The notes under the pieces are model-generated. The model saw only the letters and a list, made by a program, of their open reading frames with translations, was not told the origin of the DNA and did no database searches. The position numbers and the translations under genes were made by a program. Below are positions 9,446-19,891 of a DNA stretch of 40,019 nt, piece after piece (within the stretch, counting starts at the first letter, position 1; each line of letters begins with the position of its first letter). Source of the stretch: an uncultured Bacteroidota bacterium. GTDB taxonomy: Bacteria; Bacteroidota; Bacteroidia; Flavobacteriales; Flavobacteriaceae. The stretch covers positions 1-40,019 of the forward strand of contig CABWZL010000007.1 in assembly GCA_902509805.1 (NCBI GenBank). Reading direction: 5' to 3'.

Positions 9446-10270
9446 TTATTTTTTTCTTCTTTCAATTATAAACTTAGAAGATGCTTTCTTTTTTGATCTT
9501 GTTCTAAAGCCCTTAGCTGGTATACCTTTTTTAGACCTAGGATGACCACCAGAAGCTTTACCTTCTCCACCACCCATTGGATGATCAACAGGGTTCATTG
9601 CTACTGGTCTAGTTCTTGGTCTTCTACCTAACCATCTTTTTCTTCCTGCTTTTCCAGAAGAAATAAGTTGATTATCAGAATTTGAAACAGCACCGATTGT
9701 TGCATAGCAAGTATTAAGGATCATTCTTGTTTCACCAGAAGGCAACTTTACTGTACAAAACTTGCCATCTTTTGCCATAAGTTGTGCAAAAGAACCTGCA
9801 CTTCTTGAAATACTAGCTCCTTTTCCTGGATTTAACTCAATACAAGAAATAATTGTTCCTAATGGTATAGTACTAATTGGCATAGCATTTCCAATCTCAG
9901 GAGAAACAGATTCTCCAGAAATAACACTTTGACCAACCTTTAAACCATTTTGGGCTACTATATATCTCTTTTCACCATCTTTATACTCTAAAAGAGATAT
10001 AAAAGCAGATCTGTTAGGATCATATTCAATTGATTTAACTTCAGCAGTTACATCAAATTTATCTCTTTTAAAATCTATTAATCTATATCTTTTCTTGTGT
10101 CCACCCCCTCTGTACTTACTAGTCATTTTACCATTGTTATTCCTCCCACCTGTTCTTTTCTTGGTAGTTAACAATGACTTTTCAGGTTTATCTGTTGTAA
10201 TAGCGTCAAATCCATTAACAACTCTAAATCTCTGTGACGGTGTAACCGGTTTTAATTTTCTTACTGGCAT
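9446..10270 (-). CDS. rplB: 50S ribosomal protein L2 (uL2)
   Basis: 274 aa, normal length. L2 is needed for subunit joining and peptidyl transferase activity. The OB-fold and SH3-like domains are followed by the signature [20 protein letters not shown] near residues 226-245, which contains the conserved histidine discussed for catalysis, and a Lys/Arg-rich tail. The start follows the rplW stop through a TAA-TT-ATG junction. Confidence 0.98.
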   Translation of the reverse strand: MPVRKLKPVTPSQRFRVVNGFDAITTDKPEKSLLTTKKRTGGRNNNGKMTSKYRGGGHKKRYRLIDFKRDKFDVTAEVKSIEYDPNRSAFISLLEYKDGEKRYIVAQNGLKVGQSVISGESVSPEIGNAMPISTIPLGTIISCIELNPGKGASISRSAGSFAQLMAKDGKFCTVKLPSGETRMILNTCYATIGAVSNSDNQLISSGKAGRKRWLGRRPRTRPVAMNPVDHPMGGGEGKASGGHPRSKKGIPAKGFRTRSKKKASSKFIIERRKK

Positions 10271-10272
10271 AA

Positions 10273-10563
10273 TTATAGATTTGCAAAGAAGTCAATTCTG
10301 TCTCCCTCTGAAATTTTAACGATTGCTTTCTTGTAGGCACCCTTTTTACTTATTTGGACTCCTTTTTTTGTGAATCTGGTTTTTGATTCTGCTCCATAAA
10401 TCATAGTTCTAACTTTAACAACTGAAACCCCATATGAAGATTCAACAGCTTTTTTAATTTCAACCTTGTTTGCAGATTTAGAAACTATAAAAGTGTATGA
10501 ATTTCTTAATTCACTTTCATTAGTTGCTTTTTCAGTTAATATTGGTTTTATAAGTATGTCCAT
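10273..10563 (-). CDS. rplW: 50S ribosomal protein L23 (uL23)
   Basis: 96 aa. L23 sits at the tunnel exit and is the main docking point for trigger factor and SRP. Conserved features are [16 protein letters not shown] at the N-terminus, the central [20 protein letters not shown] (about 32-51) and the C-terminal [17 protein letters not shown]. The gene starts 8 bases after rplD. Confidence 0.98.
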   Translation of the reverse strand: MDILIKPILTEKATNESELRNSYTFIVSKSANKVEIKKAVESSYGVSVVKVRTMIYGAESKTRFTKKGVQISKKGAYKKAIVKISEGDRIDFFANL

Positions 10564-10571
10564 AATCTAAT

Positions 10572-11198
10572 TTATTTCAAGGTTGATTCAATTCCTTCAA
10601 CCGCACTTTCTAAAATTAAAATGTTATTAGCATCAGTTATTTCATAAGTGTTTAACTCTGAGTTGATTACAACTTTTGAGTTTTTTAAATTTCGTGACGA
10701 CAAATATATATTATTATTTATATCACTTGTAACTACTAATGTCTTTTTTGTTTCAAGTCCAAAAGCCTTGATAATGTTAAGATAATCTGATGTTTTTGGG
10801 TTTGAAAGATTGAAATCTTCAAGTATTAAAATTTCTTTATTTTTTGCTTTATACGCAAGAGCAGATTTACGAGCTAACTTTTTAACTTTCTTGTTAACCT
10901 TTTGGTCATAAGAACGAGGTCTTGGACCAAAAACTCTACCACCACCTCTGAATAAAGGGTTTTTAATACTTCCCGCTCTAGCAGTACCAGTTCCTTTTTG
11001 CTTCTTAATCTTTCTTGTACTACCTGCAATCTCTCCTCTTTCTTTTGATTTATGAAGACCTTTTCTATTATTGGCAAGATACTGTTTAACATCAAGATAA
11101 ATAGCATGATCATTTGGTTCAATACCAAATATTAGCTTATCTAACTTAACTTTTTTGTCAGTCTCTTTTCCTTTTATATTATGTACTTTAAGTTCCAT
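10572..11198 (-). CDS. rplD: 50S ribosomal protein L4 (uL4)
   Basis: 208 aa. L4 contributes to the exit tunnel constriction through the long basic loop seen here as KKQKGTGTARAGSIKNPLFR and RGGGRVFGPRPRSYDQKVNK (about 68-107). In Escherichia coli L4 represses the S10 operon; no comparable leader can be identified upstream of rpsJ here. Its ATG overlaps the rplC stop by one base (TAATG), so the two are translationally coupled. Confidence 0.98.
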   Translation of the reverse strand: MELKVHNIKGKETDKKVKLDKLIFGIEPNDHAIYLDVKQYLANNRKGLHKSKERGEIAGSTRKIKKQKGTGTARAGSIKNPLFRGGGRVFGPRPRSYDQKVNKKVKKLARKSALAYKAKNKEILILEDFNLSNPKTSDYLNIIKAFGLETKKTLVVTSDINNNIYLSSRNLKNSKVVINSELNTYEITDANNILILESAVEGIESTLK

Positions 11199-11812
11199 TA
11201 CTTTTGAACAATTATATATGAGTTATTGTGTCCAGGAACACTTCCTTTAACAATTAAAATATTTTCTTCTGGCATTACCTTTACCACCTTAAGGTTAAGC
11301 ACTTTAACTTTTGAATTACCAGTTTGACCTGCCATTCTCATTCCTTTAAAAACTCTTGAAGGACTAGAACCAGCACCAATTGAACCAGGAGCTCTTAATC
11401 TATTATGTTGACCGTGGGTAGAATCACCAACACCTCTAAAACCATGTCTTTTTACTACACCTTGAAAACCTTTTCCTTTTGTAATTCCAGAAACATCAAC
11501 AAATTCTCCTTCCATAAAGTGATCAACAGTAATTTTGTCTCCTAATTTAAGATCACCTTCAAATCCTTTAAACTCAACTAATTTGTTCATAGGGTTTGAT
11601 TTACTTTTTTTGAATTGACCTTCATAAGATTTTGTAGTATTCTTAGATTTCTCATCAAAACCAAGCTGAAAAGAAGAATAACCTTCTTTATCATCTGTTT
11701 TGACTTGAGTAATAGTACATGGACCTGCTTGAAGAATTGTACAAGGAATGTTTTTACCATTCTCATCGTAAATACTTGTCATCCCAATTTTTTTTCCAAT
11801 AATACCAGACAT
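11198..11812 (-). CDS. rplC: 50S ribosomal protein L3 (uL3)
   Basis: 204 aa. L3 is an assembly initiator whose central extension reaches the peptidyl transferase centre. The start [19 protein letters not shown] and the extension block [20 protein letters not shown] (about 117-136) followed by [20 protein letters not shown] are diagnostic. It overlaps rplD by one base and follows rpsJ closely. Confidence 0.98.
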   Translation of the reverse strand: MSGIIGKKIGMTSIYDENGKNIPCTILQAGPCTITQVKTDDKEGYSSFQLGFDEKSKNTTKSYEGQFKKSKSNPMNKLVEFKGFEGDLKLGDKITVDHFMEGEFVDVSGITKGKGFQGVVKRHGFRGVGDSTHGQHNRLRAPGSIGAGSSPSRVFKGMRMAGQTGNSKVKVLNLKVVKVMPEENILIVKGSVPGHNNSYIIVQK

Positions 11813-11817
11813 AATTA

Positions 11818-12123
11818 TTATACTTTAATTTCTACTTCAACTCCACTAGGAAGTTCTAATTTCATAAGCGCATCAACAGTTTTAGAAGATGAGCTGTAAA
11901 TATCTAATAGCCTCTTGTAAGAACACAATTTAAATTGTTCTCTTGATTTTTTGTTAACATGAGGAGATCTCAGAACTGTGAATATTTTCTTATGAGTTGG
12001 TAATGGAATAGGACCCGTAACTATAGCTCCAGTGTTTTTTACAGTTTTAACAATCTTATCAGCTGATTTGTCAACTAGATTGTAATCATAAGATTTTAAT
12101 TTTATTCTAATTTTTTGACTCAT
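11818..12123 (-). CDS. rpsJ: 30S ribosomal protein S10 (uS10)
   Basis: 101 aa. S10 acts in the 30S head and, as NusE, in transcription antitermination with NusB. Family signatures are the N-terminal [18 protein letters not shown] and the [20 protein letters not shown] block (about 37-56). It follows fusA by 10 bases, with no tuf gene in between, so the str and S10 groups are fused into one transcription unit. Confidence 0.98.
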   Translation of the reverse strand: MSQKIRIKLKSYDYNLVDKSADKIVKTVKNTGAIVTGPIPLPTHKKIFTVLRSPHVNKKSREQFKLCSYKRLLDIYSSSSKTVDALMKLELPSGVEVEIKV

Positions 12124-12133
12124 GTCTATATTT

Positions 12134-14263
12134 TTAATCTGTTGTATTTCCTTTTACTTCAGAAATAACAGTTTCTGAGATATTTGAAGGTGTTTGATCA
12201 TAATGAGAAAACTCCATTGTTGATGTAGCTCTTCCAGAAGAAAGAGTCCTTAATGAAGTTACATATCCAAACATTTCAGAAAGTGGAACTTCTCCTTTTA
12301 CAACCTTTGCTCCAGCTCTATCATCCATAGAACTAACTTGTCCTCTTCTTCTATTTAAATCACCAACTATATCACCCATATTTTCTTCAGGTGTAATTAC
12401 TTCAAGTTTCATTATAGGTTCCATAATGACTGCTTTTGCTGCTTTTGCAGAAGTTTTGAAAGCAAGTCTTGCTGCCAGTTCAAAAGATAAAGAATCAGAA
12501 TCAACAGGATGGAATGAACCATCTTTTAAAGTAACTTTCATAGAGTCTACTTCAAATCCAGCAAGTGGGCCATTCTTCATTGAATCTTTAAAACCTTTTT
12601 CTACAGATGGGATATATTCTCTAGGAATATTTCCACCTTTAATAAGATTAACAAATTCAAGACCTGATTTTCCTTTTTCTCCTGGCTCAATTGTAAATAC
12701 AATATCTGCAAATTTACCTCGACCACCTGTTTGCTTCTTGTAAGTCTCTCTATGATCTGCAGATCGAGTTAGAGATTCTTTATATTCAACCTGAGGTTGA
12801 CCTTGATTAACTTCAACTTTGAATTCTCTTCTAAGTCTATCAACAAGTATATCAAGATGAAGTTCACCCATTCCAGAAATAACAGTTTGGCCAGATGCTT
12901 CATCAGTTTTTACCTGGAAAGTTGGATCTTCCTCAGCTAATTTACCAAGGGCCATACCAAGTTTGTCAACGTCAGCTTTAGTTTTTGGTTCAACTGCAAC
13001 ACCAATAACTGGGTCCGGAAAGTCCATACTTTCTAAAATTATTGGATCTTTCTCTGACGATAAGGTATCACCTGTTTTAATATCTTTAAAACCAACTGCT
13101 GCACCAATATCTCCAGCCTCTATATAATCAATAGCATTTTGCTTATTTGAATGCATCTGATAAATCCTAGAAATTCTCTCTCTATTTTCAGATCTGTTGT
13201 TTAAAATGTAAGAACCTGCATCAAGTCTACCAGAATAAACTCTAAAAAATGCTAATCTTCCAACATATGGATCAGTAGCAATTTTAAAAGCAAGAGCAGA
13301 AAACGGTTCGGTTGCATTTGGAAGTCTAGAAATTTCCTCATCAGAATCTGGCTTAGTTCCAATTATAGCATCTTTATCTACTGGTGAAGGTAAGTATCTA
13401 CAAACAGCATCTAATAAAAATTGTACACCTTTATTTTTAAATGCAGAACCACAGACCATAGGAATTATACTTATTTCTTGAGTCGCAGCTCTAAGCGCAT
13501 TGTGAACCTCATCCTCAGTGATCGAATCAGGGTCTTCAAAATACTTCTCTAATAGATTTTCATCATATTCAGCAACAGCTTCAATTAATTCACCTCTTAG
13601 TCTTTCAGCCTCTTCTTTTAAATCATCTGGTATATCAACAATATCAAATGTAGAACCATAATTTTCATCATGCCATACTATTGCTTGATTTTTAACTAGA
13701 TCAACAATTCCTTTAAAATCTTCTTCGTCACCTATATTAAGTACAATAGGCACAGCTTTTGAACCTAGTTTTTCAATAACTTGTTTACAAACTCCAAGAA
13801 AATTGGAACCTTGTCTATCCATTTTATTAACAAAACCTATTCTAGGAACCTTATAATTGTCTGCTAATCTCCAGTTAGTTTCAGATTGAGGTTCTACTCC
13901 ATCAACAGCAGAAAATAAAAAAACAAGACCATCTAAAACTCTTAACGACCTGTTTACCTCTACGGTAAAGTCTACGTGGCCAGGAGTATCAATTATATTA
14001 AAGTGATAAGCTTTAGTATCAGCAATAGATTTACCCTGGTCAGTTGGAAAATTCCAGCTACAAGTTGTTGCAGCAGAAGTTATTGTAATACCTCTTTCTT
14101 GTTCTTGCTCCATCCAATCCATTGTAGCTGCACCATCATGAACCTCACCAATTTTATGACTTACACCAGTGTAAAATAAAACTCTTTCAGTAGTAGTAGT
14201 TTTACCAGCATCAATGTGAGCAGCAATACCAATATTTCTTGTAAATTTTAAATCTCTTGACAT
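12134..14263 (-). CDS. fusA: Elongation factor G
   Basis: 709 aa GTPase that drives tRNA-mRNA translocation and, with RRF, ribosome recycling. The G1 motif AHIDAGKTT is at 15-23, the switch II motif DTPGHVDF and the NKMDRQG guanine-specificity motif follow, and domains II-V are complete, ending with the domain [21 protein letters not shown] block. It lies in the str group between rpsG and rpsJ. No duplication or truncation is visible. Confidence 0.99.
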   Translation of the reverse strand: MSRDLKFTRNIGIAAHIDAGKTTTTERVLFYTGVSHKIGEVHDGAATMDWMEQEQERGITITSAATTCSWNFPTDQGKSIADTKAYHFNIIDTPGHVDFTVEVNRSLRVLDGLVFLFSAVDGVEPQSETNWRLADNYKVPRIGFVNKMDRQGSNFLGVCKQVIEKLGSKAVPIVLNIGDEEDFKGIVDLVKNQAIVWHDENYGSTFDIVDIPDDLKEEAERLRGELIEAVAEYDENLLEKYFEDPDSITEDEVHNALRAATQEISIIPMVCGSAFKNKGVQFLLDAVCRYLPSPVDKDAIIGTKPDSDEEISRLPNATEPFSALAFKIATDPYVGRLAFFRVYSGRLDAGSYILNNRSENRERISRIYQMHSNKQNAIDYIEAGDIGAAVGFKDIKTGDTLSSEKDPIILESMDFPDPVIGVAVEPKTKADVDKLGMALGKLAEEDPTFQVKTDEASGQTVISGMGELHLDILVDRLRREFKVEVNQGQPQVEYKESLTRSADHRETYKKQTGGRGKFADIVFTIEPGEKGKSGLEFVNLIKGGNIPREYIPSVEKGFKDSMKNGPLAGFEVDSMKVTLKDGSFHPVDSDSLSFELAARLAFKTSAKAAKAVIMEPIMKLEVITPEENMGDIVGDLNRRRGQVSSMDDRAGAKVVKGEVPLSEMFGYVTSLRTLSSGRATSTMEFSHYDQTPSNISETVISEVKGNTTD

Positions 14264-14272
14264 ACTGTAATA

Positions 14273-14749
14273 TTAAAATCTGAAATGTGAAAAGGCTTTG
14301 TTAGCTTCAGCCATTTTATGTGTATCAACTCTTTTCTTTACAGCAGCTCCTTCTTCTTTTGCTGCCGCTAAAATTTCTTGTGCTAATTTAACAGCCATTG
14401 ACTTTTCATTTCTCTTTCTTGAAGCAGTAATTAACCACTTCATGGCTATTGATATTTTTCTATCTGGTCTAATAGGTGAAGGTATTTGAAAAGTTGCACC
14501 ACCTACTCTACGACTTCTAACCTCGACATGAGGCATAACATTAGAAAGGGCATCTTTCCATAATTCAAGTGAAGTCTTCTCTTCGTCACCCTTTTTACTC
14601 TCAACTATTTCTATAGCATCATAAAAAACTTTGTATGCAGTTGATTTTTTACCCTGCAACATAAGATTATTAACAAATCTAGTTACTAGCTGATCGTGAA
14701 ACTTTGGATCAGGAATTAGTGGTCTCTTTTTAGATTGTTTCTTTCTCAT
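14273..14749 (-). CDS. rpsG: 30S ribosomal protein S7 (uS7)
   Basis: 158 aa. S7 starts assembly of the 30S head and contacts E-site tRNA. Diagnostic blocks are [20 protein letters not shown] (14-33), [20 protein letters not shown] (about 76-95) and the C-terminal [20 protein letters not shown]. It lies 7 bases after rpsL, in the normal str order. Confidence 0.98.
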   Translation of the reverse strand: MRKKQSKKRPLIPDPKFHDQLVTRFVNNLMLQGKKSTAYKVFYDAIEIVESKKGDEEKTSLELWKDALSNVMPHVEVRSRRVGGATFQIPSPIRPDRKISIAMKWLITASRKRNEKSMAVKLAQEILAAAKEEGAAVKKRVDTHKMAEANKAFSHFRF

Positions 14750-14756
14750 TTAGGGA

Positions 14757-15131
14757 TTATTTTTTTGGTTTTTTTCCTCCATACTTGGATCTTCTTTGAA
14801 GTCTCCCCTCTACACCAGCTGTGTCAAGTGCTCCTCTTACAATATGGTATCTTACACCAGGAAGATCTTTTACTCTTCCTCCACGAACAAGAACAATAGA
14901 GTGTTCCTGAAGATTATGACCTTCTCCTGGAATATATGCATTAACCTCTTTACCATTAGTAAGTCTAACTCTTGCAACTTTTCTCATTGCAGAGTTTGGT
15001 TTCTTAGGAGTAGTAGTATAAACCCTAGTACAAACACCTCTTTTTTGTGGGGATTTATTAAGGGCTACTGACTTACTCTTCTTTGTTGAGGAAGTCCTAC
15101 CTTTTCTTACTAATTGCGATATTGTTGGCAT
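14757..15131 (-). CDS. rpsL: 30S ribosomal protein S12 (uS12)
   Basis: 124 aa, first gene of the cluster. S12 monitors codon-anticodon pairing at the A site. The motif [11 protein letters not shown] (41-51) holds Lys43 and the motif [12 protein letters not shown] (about 85-96) holds Lys88 and Asp89; these are the wild-type residues at the positions where streptomycin resistance usually arises, and Asp89 is the site methylthiolated by RimO in other bacteria. A promoter-like -7 element lies about 33 bases upstream, and no gene in the same operon precedes it closely. Confidence 0.99.
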   Translation of the reverse strand: MPTISQLVRKGRTSSTKKSKSVALNKSPQKRGVCTRVYTTTPKKPNSAMRKVARVRLTNGKEVNAYIPGEGHNLQEHSIVLVRGGRVKDLPGVRYHIVRGALDTAGVEGRLQRRSKYGGKKPKK

Positions 15132-15163
15132 ACAATAATTTTTATTTTCTGTATTAAAGCGTG

Positions 15164-15171
15164 CAAATTTA
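15164..15171 (-). promoter_or_regulatory. Putative -7 promoter element for the ribosomal cluster
   Basis: The minus strand reads TAAATTTG, a full match to the Bacteroidota -7 consensus TAnnTTTG, followed by CACGC. The predicted transcript start would be about 30 bases before the rpsL ATG. No TTG is seen at the usual -33 distance, so the element is only half of a typical promoter. Position in the 104-base gap before the first gene of a 30-gene cluster supports it. Confidence 0.6.
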
Positions 15172-15205
15172 AAATATATTTTGGTTTTAGTAGGTATAAA
15201 TGCAT

Positions 15206-15224
15206 GTTTTTTTTAAAAAAAAAC
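15206..15224. repeat. A/T palindrome between mnmA and rpsL
   Basis: A G, eight T, nine A and a C form a nearly perfect dyad in the gap downstream of mnmA. It could help end mnmA transcription or act as a flexible A-tract upstream of the rpsL promoter. There is no GC in the stem, so a classical intrinsic terminator is not supported. Confidence 0.4.
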
Positions 15225-15235
15225 AATTATAAATC

Positions 15236-16423
15236 TTAACAAATTACACCTGAGGCAATTAATTGAGTATTATCATATATGGCAACGAATTGGCCAGGAG
15301 TGATAGCCGATTGTAATTCTTCAAATTCAACGTATAAAAACTCTGAATGTTTATGAAGGGATATTTTTTGAAGTTTTTGCCTATATCTGATTTTTGCACT
15401 AAGCTTTAAATCATGAGAATTTTGATAATTATATTGATCATTAACCCAATTAACTTCAGATAACTTAACTTTTAAAACTTTTTTTAGTAAACCTGGATGT
15501 TCTTTTCCTTCACCTACATATATTTCATTTGTTAATGTATTCGTACCTATAATAAATAAAGGTTCTTTGAAGCCACCAATTGCTAAACCTTTTCTTTGAC
15601 CAATCGTGAAATAGTGTGCACCTTGATGTTGGCCAATAATTTCTCCATCTAGGGTTTTAAAATCTATATGTTTAGATAAATTAGATAATCTCTTATGATT
15701 ATTAGTTTCATCATAATTTTGATTAAAAACCTTAGAGCTAGCTGAAATCTCTATAACATTTCCAGTTTTTTTCTTCAATTTTTGCTGAAGAAAGTCCGGA
15801 AGACTAACTTTTCCAACAAAGCAAAGTCCTTGTGAGTCCTTTTTTTCTGCTGTAACTAGATTATTTTTTTTGGCAATCTCTCTAACCTCAGTTTTTTTTA
15901 AATTTCCAATTGGAAATAATATCTTATCTAGGTGTTTTTGATTTAATTGACATAAAAAATATGACTGATCCTTTGTTTCATCAAGGCCAGAATGCAACTG
16001 GTAAGAGGAGTTTTTTTGATTATTCCTAATAATTTTACTGTAGTGACCTGTCGCTACATAATCAGCACCCAATGAAAGTGCTATATCCATAAATACATCA
16101 AATTTTATTTCTCTATTACATAAAATATCAGGATTTGGAGTGTTTCCTTTTGAATACTCCTCAAACATATAATCAATAATTTTCTCCTTATATTCTTTAC
16201 TTAAATCTACAGTTTGAAAAGGAATATTAAGTTTTTCAGCTACTAACATAGCGTCATTACTATCATCTAGCCACGGACATTCATCTGAAATGGTTACGTT
16301 TTCATCATGCCAATTCTTCATGAATAAACCAATTAAATCATGACCTTGTTCTTTAAGTAAATATGCAGCTACACTGGAGTCAACACCTCCAGATAAGGCA
16401 ACAACAACTTTATTTTTTTTCAT
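15236..16423 (-). CDS. mnmA: tRNA-specific 2-thiouridylase MnmA
   Basis: 395 aa. The enzyme installs 2-thiouridine at wobble position 34 of Glu, Gln and Lys tRNAs using ATP and sulfur passed from a persulfide carrier. The N-terminal PP-loop ATP-binding motif SGGVDSS is at 11-17. The two catalytic cysteines are visible: Cys102 in [12 protein letters not shown] and Cys201 in SQGLCFVG. The tRNA-binding and beta-barrel C-terminal domains are complete ([17 protein letters not shown], then the [10 protein letters not shown] block). It follows yidC by 4 bases and is probably co-transcribed with pyrG and yidC. Confidence 0.97.
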   Translation of the reverse strand: MKKNKVVVALSGGVDSSVAAYLLKEQGHDLIGLFMKNWHDENVTISDECPWLDDSNDAMLVAEKLNIPFQTVDLSKEYKEKIIDYMFEEYSKGNTPNPDILCNREIKFDVFMDIALSLGADYVATGHYSKIIRNNQKNSSYQLHSGLDETKDQSYFLCQLNQKHLDKILFPIGNLKKTEVREIAKKNNLVTAEKKDSQGLCFVGKVSLPDFLQQKLKKKTGNVIEISASSKVFNQNYDETNNHKRLSNLSKHIDFKTLDGEIIGQHQGAHYFTIGQRKGLAIGGFKEPLFIIGTNTLTNEIYVGEGKEHPGLLKKVLKVKLSEVNWVNDQYNYQNSHDLKLSAKIRYRQKLQKISLHKHSEFLYVEFEELQSAITPGQFVAIYDNTQLIASGVIC

Positions 16424-16427
16424 TTAG

Positions 16428-18215
16428 TTACTTACCTCTACTTTTCTTTTGTTTTTCTGCTTCTTCTAGAGCTTTTTGAAGTCTAGCTCTAAACCCACCC
16501 ACTTTTACAGGCTTCTTTTTATTTTCCTCAATTTCAGTCAAAATTTTATTATCATCAATTATAAAATTCTTGATAATTAGCATTAGAATTATTGTAAGGA
16601 CATTTGAAATAAAATAATACAAACTTAATCCACTAGCATAATTATTAAAGAAAAACAACATCATTAATGGCATCATATACATTATCAATTTCATATTAAC
16701 ACCTCCAGTTTGGGAAGCTGGCATCATTTGATCACCAGTGGTCATCTTAGTGTAGAAAAAGATAGCTATGGATGCTAAAATTGGAAAAAGACTAACATGA
16801 TCTCCATACAGAGGTATATAAAATCCTAGTTCTAGTATGGAATCATAAGAGGAAAGATCATCTGCCCATAAAAAACTCTTTTGTCTAAGAGAGAAAGCAA
16901 CCGGAAAAAAAGTAAATAATGCAAAAAATAGTGGCATCTGTAAAACTGCAGGCAAACAACCAGACATAGGATTAGCTCCAGACTTAGTATATAACTTCAT
17001 CGTCTCTTGTTGTTTTTTCATTGGGTCATCCTTAAATTTTTCATTAATTATTTGAAGCTCAGGCTTTAAAATTTTCATTTTTATTTGCGACAAATATGAC
17101 TTATATGTAAGAGGTGAAATAGTAAGTTTAACAATTATTGTCATTATAATAATTGCTATTCCGTATGAAAAGTAATTAGTTAAAAATGAAAATAAAGGGA
17201 AAAACACAAATCTATTTAACCAACCAAAAATCCCCCATCCTATTGGAACAGAATTTTCAAGATTAAGATTATAATCTTTTAATAGTTCATAATCGGTGGG
17301 TCCAAAGTACATACTATAACTAAAAGTGTTATTTGAATCAAGTGCAAGGGGTACTTTAGCAGAAAACCTCTTAGTAAATATGTTATTTAACGTTTCATTA
17401 CTTGCTAAATCTTCTGAACTAATATCTACATCATTTGATTGATTATCTAAAATAAGAATTGAACTAAAAAAATGCTCTCTAAAAGATATCCAATTAACAT
17501 TATTTATATTTTTATTTTTTGTTCCTGCTACGGATAAATATGAATCTTTTTCATCTTCAAATCCATAAGAGAGTGCAGTGTATCTATTTTCATAATCTAT
17601 ACTCTTGGAATTTCTGAAAGAGTCTCTACCCCAAATTAATTCAACACCAGCATTACTTAAGCTGTTATCATTTAATTTTACATCAAAGTCAATTATACTT
17701 GAGCCCTCCTCAAGAGAATAAGTTAATTCAAGTGATTTTTTATCATCAATTACAGCTGATAATTTTATTATAGATTTATCCCTAATTATCTCTGCTGTAT
17801 AAACTAAATCTCCTGTGTTAATTATTGAATTTCTTCCATTAGGTATATTATAACTAAAAACTGATTTATTGTTGTTAATTAAAAATAATGGGTCATCATT
17901 ATAATTAATAAAATCTTTAAGCAATAATTTCTTGATATCAGCACCATCTGTACTTATTTCAAATAAAATATTATCATTCTCTAAAGTAATTAGTTCCTCA
18001 ATAAAGTTTATATCTGAGTTTAATTCATTAGGATTTTCTTCAGAATTATTCAGATTTATAGAATTCTCATTTACCTGATCTATAACATCTTCAACAGCAA
18101 TATCTTGTTGATTTTCAATAATATTAGATTGATTGTCATAAAACCAAAACATCAATATTACTGATATAAGTAAAAAACCAATAAACTGAAGAGGATCAAA
18201 CTTATTTTGTTCCAT
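16428..18215 (-). CDS. yidC: Membrane protein insertase YidC
   Basis: 595 aa. YidC inserts and folds inner-membrane proteins alone or with SecYEG. A first transmembrane helix (about 10-27, FIGFLLISVILMFWFY) precedes a large periplasmic beta-rich domain (about 60-330). The conserved five-helix Oxa1-type core follows from about 340, with LTISPLTYKSYLSQIKMK, the cytoplasmic charged loop with MKKQQETMKLYTKSGANPMS, and GCLPAVLQMPLFFALF. The C-terminal tail is Lys/Arg-rich. It starts two bases after pyrG in a TAA-TT-ATG junction. Confidence 0.97.
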   Translation of the reverse strand: MEQNKFDPLQFIGFLLISVILMFWFYDNQSNIIENQQDIAVEDVIDQVNENSINLNNSEENPNELNSDINFIEELITLENDNILFEISTDGADIKKLLLKDFINYNDDPLFLINNNKSVFSYNIPNGRNSIINTGDLVYTAEIIRDKSIIKLSAVIDDKKSLELTYSLEEGSSIIDFDVKLNDNSLSNAGVELIWGRDSFRNSKSIDYENRYTALSYGFEDEKDSYLSVAGTKNKNINNVNWISFREHFFSSILILDNQSNDVDISSEDLASNETLNNIFTKRFSAKVPLALDSNNTFSYSMYFGPTDYELLKDYNLNLENSVPIGWGIFGWLNRFVFFPLFSFLTNYFSYGIAIIIMTIIVKLTISPLTYKSYLSQIKMKILKPELQIINEKFKDDPMKKQQETMKLYTKSGANPMSGCLPAVLQMPLFFALFTFFPVAFSLRQKSFLWADDLSSYDSILELGFYIPLYGDHVSLFPILASIAIFFYTKMTTGDQMMPASQTGGVNMKLIMYMMPLMMLFFFNNYASGLSLYYFISNVLTIILMLIIKNFIIDDNKILTEIEENKKKPVKVGGFRARLQKALEEAEKQKKSRGK

Positions 18216-18217
18216 AA

Positions 18218-19831
18218 TTATTTATTTAAATATTTTTTTAGACTAGCTTTTACAAAGTTTACAAAAATTGGATGAGGATTATATACAGAACTCTTATATT
18301 CTGGATGAAATTGAACTCCAACAAACCATGGATGATCGATATTTTCTATAATTTCAACAAGTTTTGTATCAGGGTTAAATCCGGCTACAATAAAATTATC
18401 ATCAAATATTTTTTTAGAATAGTCATTATTAAATTCATATCTGTGTCTGTGCCTCTCTGAGATTAATTTTTTCTTATAAACTTTATGTGATATTGTGTTT
18501 TTCAATATTTCACAATCCCATGCTCCAAGTCTCATTGTTCCACCCATATCAATAATTTCCTTCTGAGAAGTCATCAAGTCTATCACTGGATCCTTACATT
18601 TCTCAGATATCTCAGTAGAATTAGCATATCTTATTTTCTTTACATTTCTAGCATATTCTATAACTGCCATCTGCATTCCAAGGCAAATTCCTAAGAATGG
18701 AATCTTATTAACTCTAGCAAATTCAACTGCTAGTATTTTTCCATCTAAGCCCCTCTGACCAAATCCAGGAGCAACTATTATTCCATCTAGATTATTAAGA
18801 TTTTTGCCAATATTTTCCTTATCAATGTATTCAGAATGAATTGATTTGACATTTACTTTTACCTCATTTTCTGTTCCCGCATGAATGAGTGATTCTAAAA
18901 TAGATTTATAGGAATCATTTAGCTCTACATATTTTCCAATCAAACCAATATTAATCTGATGATTAGGATTCTTGAGTTTATGAAGAAAGTTTTTCCATTT
19001 GTCAAGGTTGGGCTCTGTTTCCTTAATTTTAAATTTTTCTAAGGTTACTTTATCTAAACCTTCATCCATCATTTTTATTGGTACATCATAAATAGTCTCT
19101 ACATCAATTGATTGAATAACACAATTAAACTTAACATTACAAAAAAGTGCAAGTTTATTTTTTATTTCATCTGATAATTCTCTTTCTGTTCTACAGACTA
19201 AGACATCTGCTTTTAATCCAAGTTCCATTAAAGTTTTAACTGAATGTTGAGTTGGTTTTGTCTTTAACTCACCTGTAGCAGACAAAAAAGGTATTAGTGT
19301 TAGATGAATTACCATTGAATTTTCTGGTCCTTCTTCATATATAACTTGTCTTACCGCTTCCAGAAAAGGAAGAGATTCGATATCTCCAACTGTTCCACCA
19401 ATCTCAGTAATTATTATATCTAAATTATTTTTATAATTAAGATTTCTTATATTTTCCTTTATTTCATTAGTGATGTGCGGAATAACTTGAACTGTTTTAC
19501 CTAAAAATTCTCCTTTTCTTTCTTTTTCTATCACATTCTGGTAGATTTTACCAGTTGTTACATTATTTCTTTGAGAGGTATTTACACTTAAAAATCTTTC
19601 ATAATGACCCAAATCTAAATCAGTTTCAGCTCCATCATCAGTCACATAACACTCGCCATGCTCATAAGGGTTCAATGTTCCAGGGTCAACATTAATGTAT
19701 GGATCTAATTTTTGAATACCAACATTTAAGCCTTGAGCCTGAAGTAATCTTGCTAAAGAAGCAGAAATAATGCCCTTACCTAGCGATGATGTAACACCAC
19801 CTGTAACAAAAATATATTTTGGTTTATTCAT
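18218..19831 (-). CDS. pyrG: CTP synthase
   Basis: 537 aa. It converts UTP to CTP with ATP and ammonia from glutamine, the last step of de novo pyrimidine nucleotide synthesis. The N-terminal synthetase domain starts with [17 protein letters not shown] (5-21). The C-terminal class I glutamine amidotransferase has Cys383 in FLGICLGMQ and the His509/Glu511 pair in QFHPEYKS. All catalytic residues are present. A -7 promoter element and a 24-base palindrome ending on the first base of the ATG lie just upstream (separate entries), so pyrG probably starts the pyrG-yidC-mnmA operon. Confidence 0.98.
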   Translation of the reverse strand: MNKPKYIFVTGGVTSSLGKGIISASLARLLQAQGLNVGIQKLDPYINVDPGTLNPYEHGECYVTDDGAETDLDLGHYERFLSVNTSQRNNVTTGKIYQNVIEKERKGEFLGKTVQVIPHITNEIKENIRNLNYKNNLDIIITEIGGTVGDIESLPFLEAVRQVIYEEGPENSMVIHLTLIPFLSATGELKTKPTQHSVKTLMELGLKADVLVCRTERELSDEIKNKLALFCNVKFNCVIQSIDVETIYDVPIKMMDEGLDKVTLEKFKIKETEPNLDKWKNFLHKLKNPNHQINIGLIGKYVELNDSYKSILESLIHAGTENEVKVNVKSIHSEYIDKENIGKNLNNLDGIIVAPGFGQRGLDGKILAVEFARVNKIPFLGICLGMQMAVIEYARNVKKIRYANSTEISEKCKDPVIDLMTSQKEIIDMGGTMRLGAWDCEILKNTISHKVYKKKLISERHRHRYEFNNDYSKKIFDDNFIVAGFNPDTKLVEIIENIDHPWFVGVQFHPEYKSSVYNPHPIFVNFVKASLKKYLNK

Positions 19832-19854
19832 CCGGATAGAATATTATTTCCGGA
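19831..19854. promoter_or_regulatory. Imperfect palindrome at the pyrG start codon
   Basis: On the minus strand two copies of TCCGGA flank a 12-base AT-rich centre, giving a 24-base dyad with 10 of 12 positions matching between the arms. The downstream arm ends on the A of the pyrG ATG and the upstream arm falls at the predicted transcript start. It could be a 5' leader hairpin that covers the start codon, or an operator. The GC-rich arms stand out against very AT-rich flanks. Function is inferred only. Confidence 0.5.
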
Positions 19855-19856
19855 CT

Positions 19857-19864
19857 CAAATTTA
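19857..19864 (-). promoter_or_regulatory. Putative -7 promoter element for pyrG
   Basis: The minus strand reads TAAATTTG, a full match to TAnnTTTG. The predicted start is about 23 bases before the pyrG ATG, at the outer edge of the palindrome. No -33 TTG is found at normal spacing. Confidence 0.55.
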
Positions 19865-19891
19865 CAAAATATTAAAGTATAATTTAATTTA

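Noticed and set aside
12426..12743. Antisense open frames within fusA and other ribosomal genes
   Set aside because: They overlap strongly conserved genes over their full length and show no independent family signature.
15206..15224. Classical rho-independent terminator after mnmA
   Set aside because: The dyad is only A and T apart from its end bases, so a stable GC stem is absent; listed only as a palindrome.
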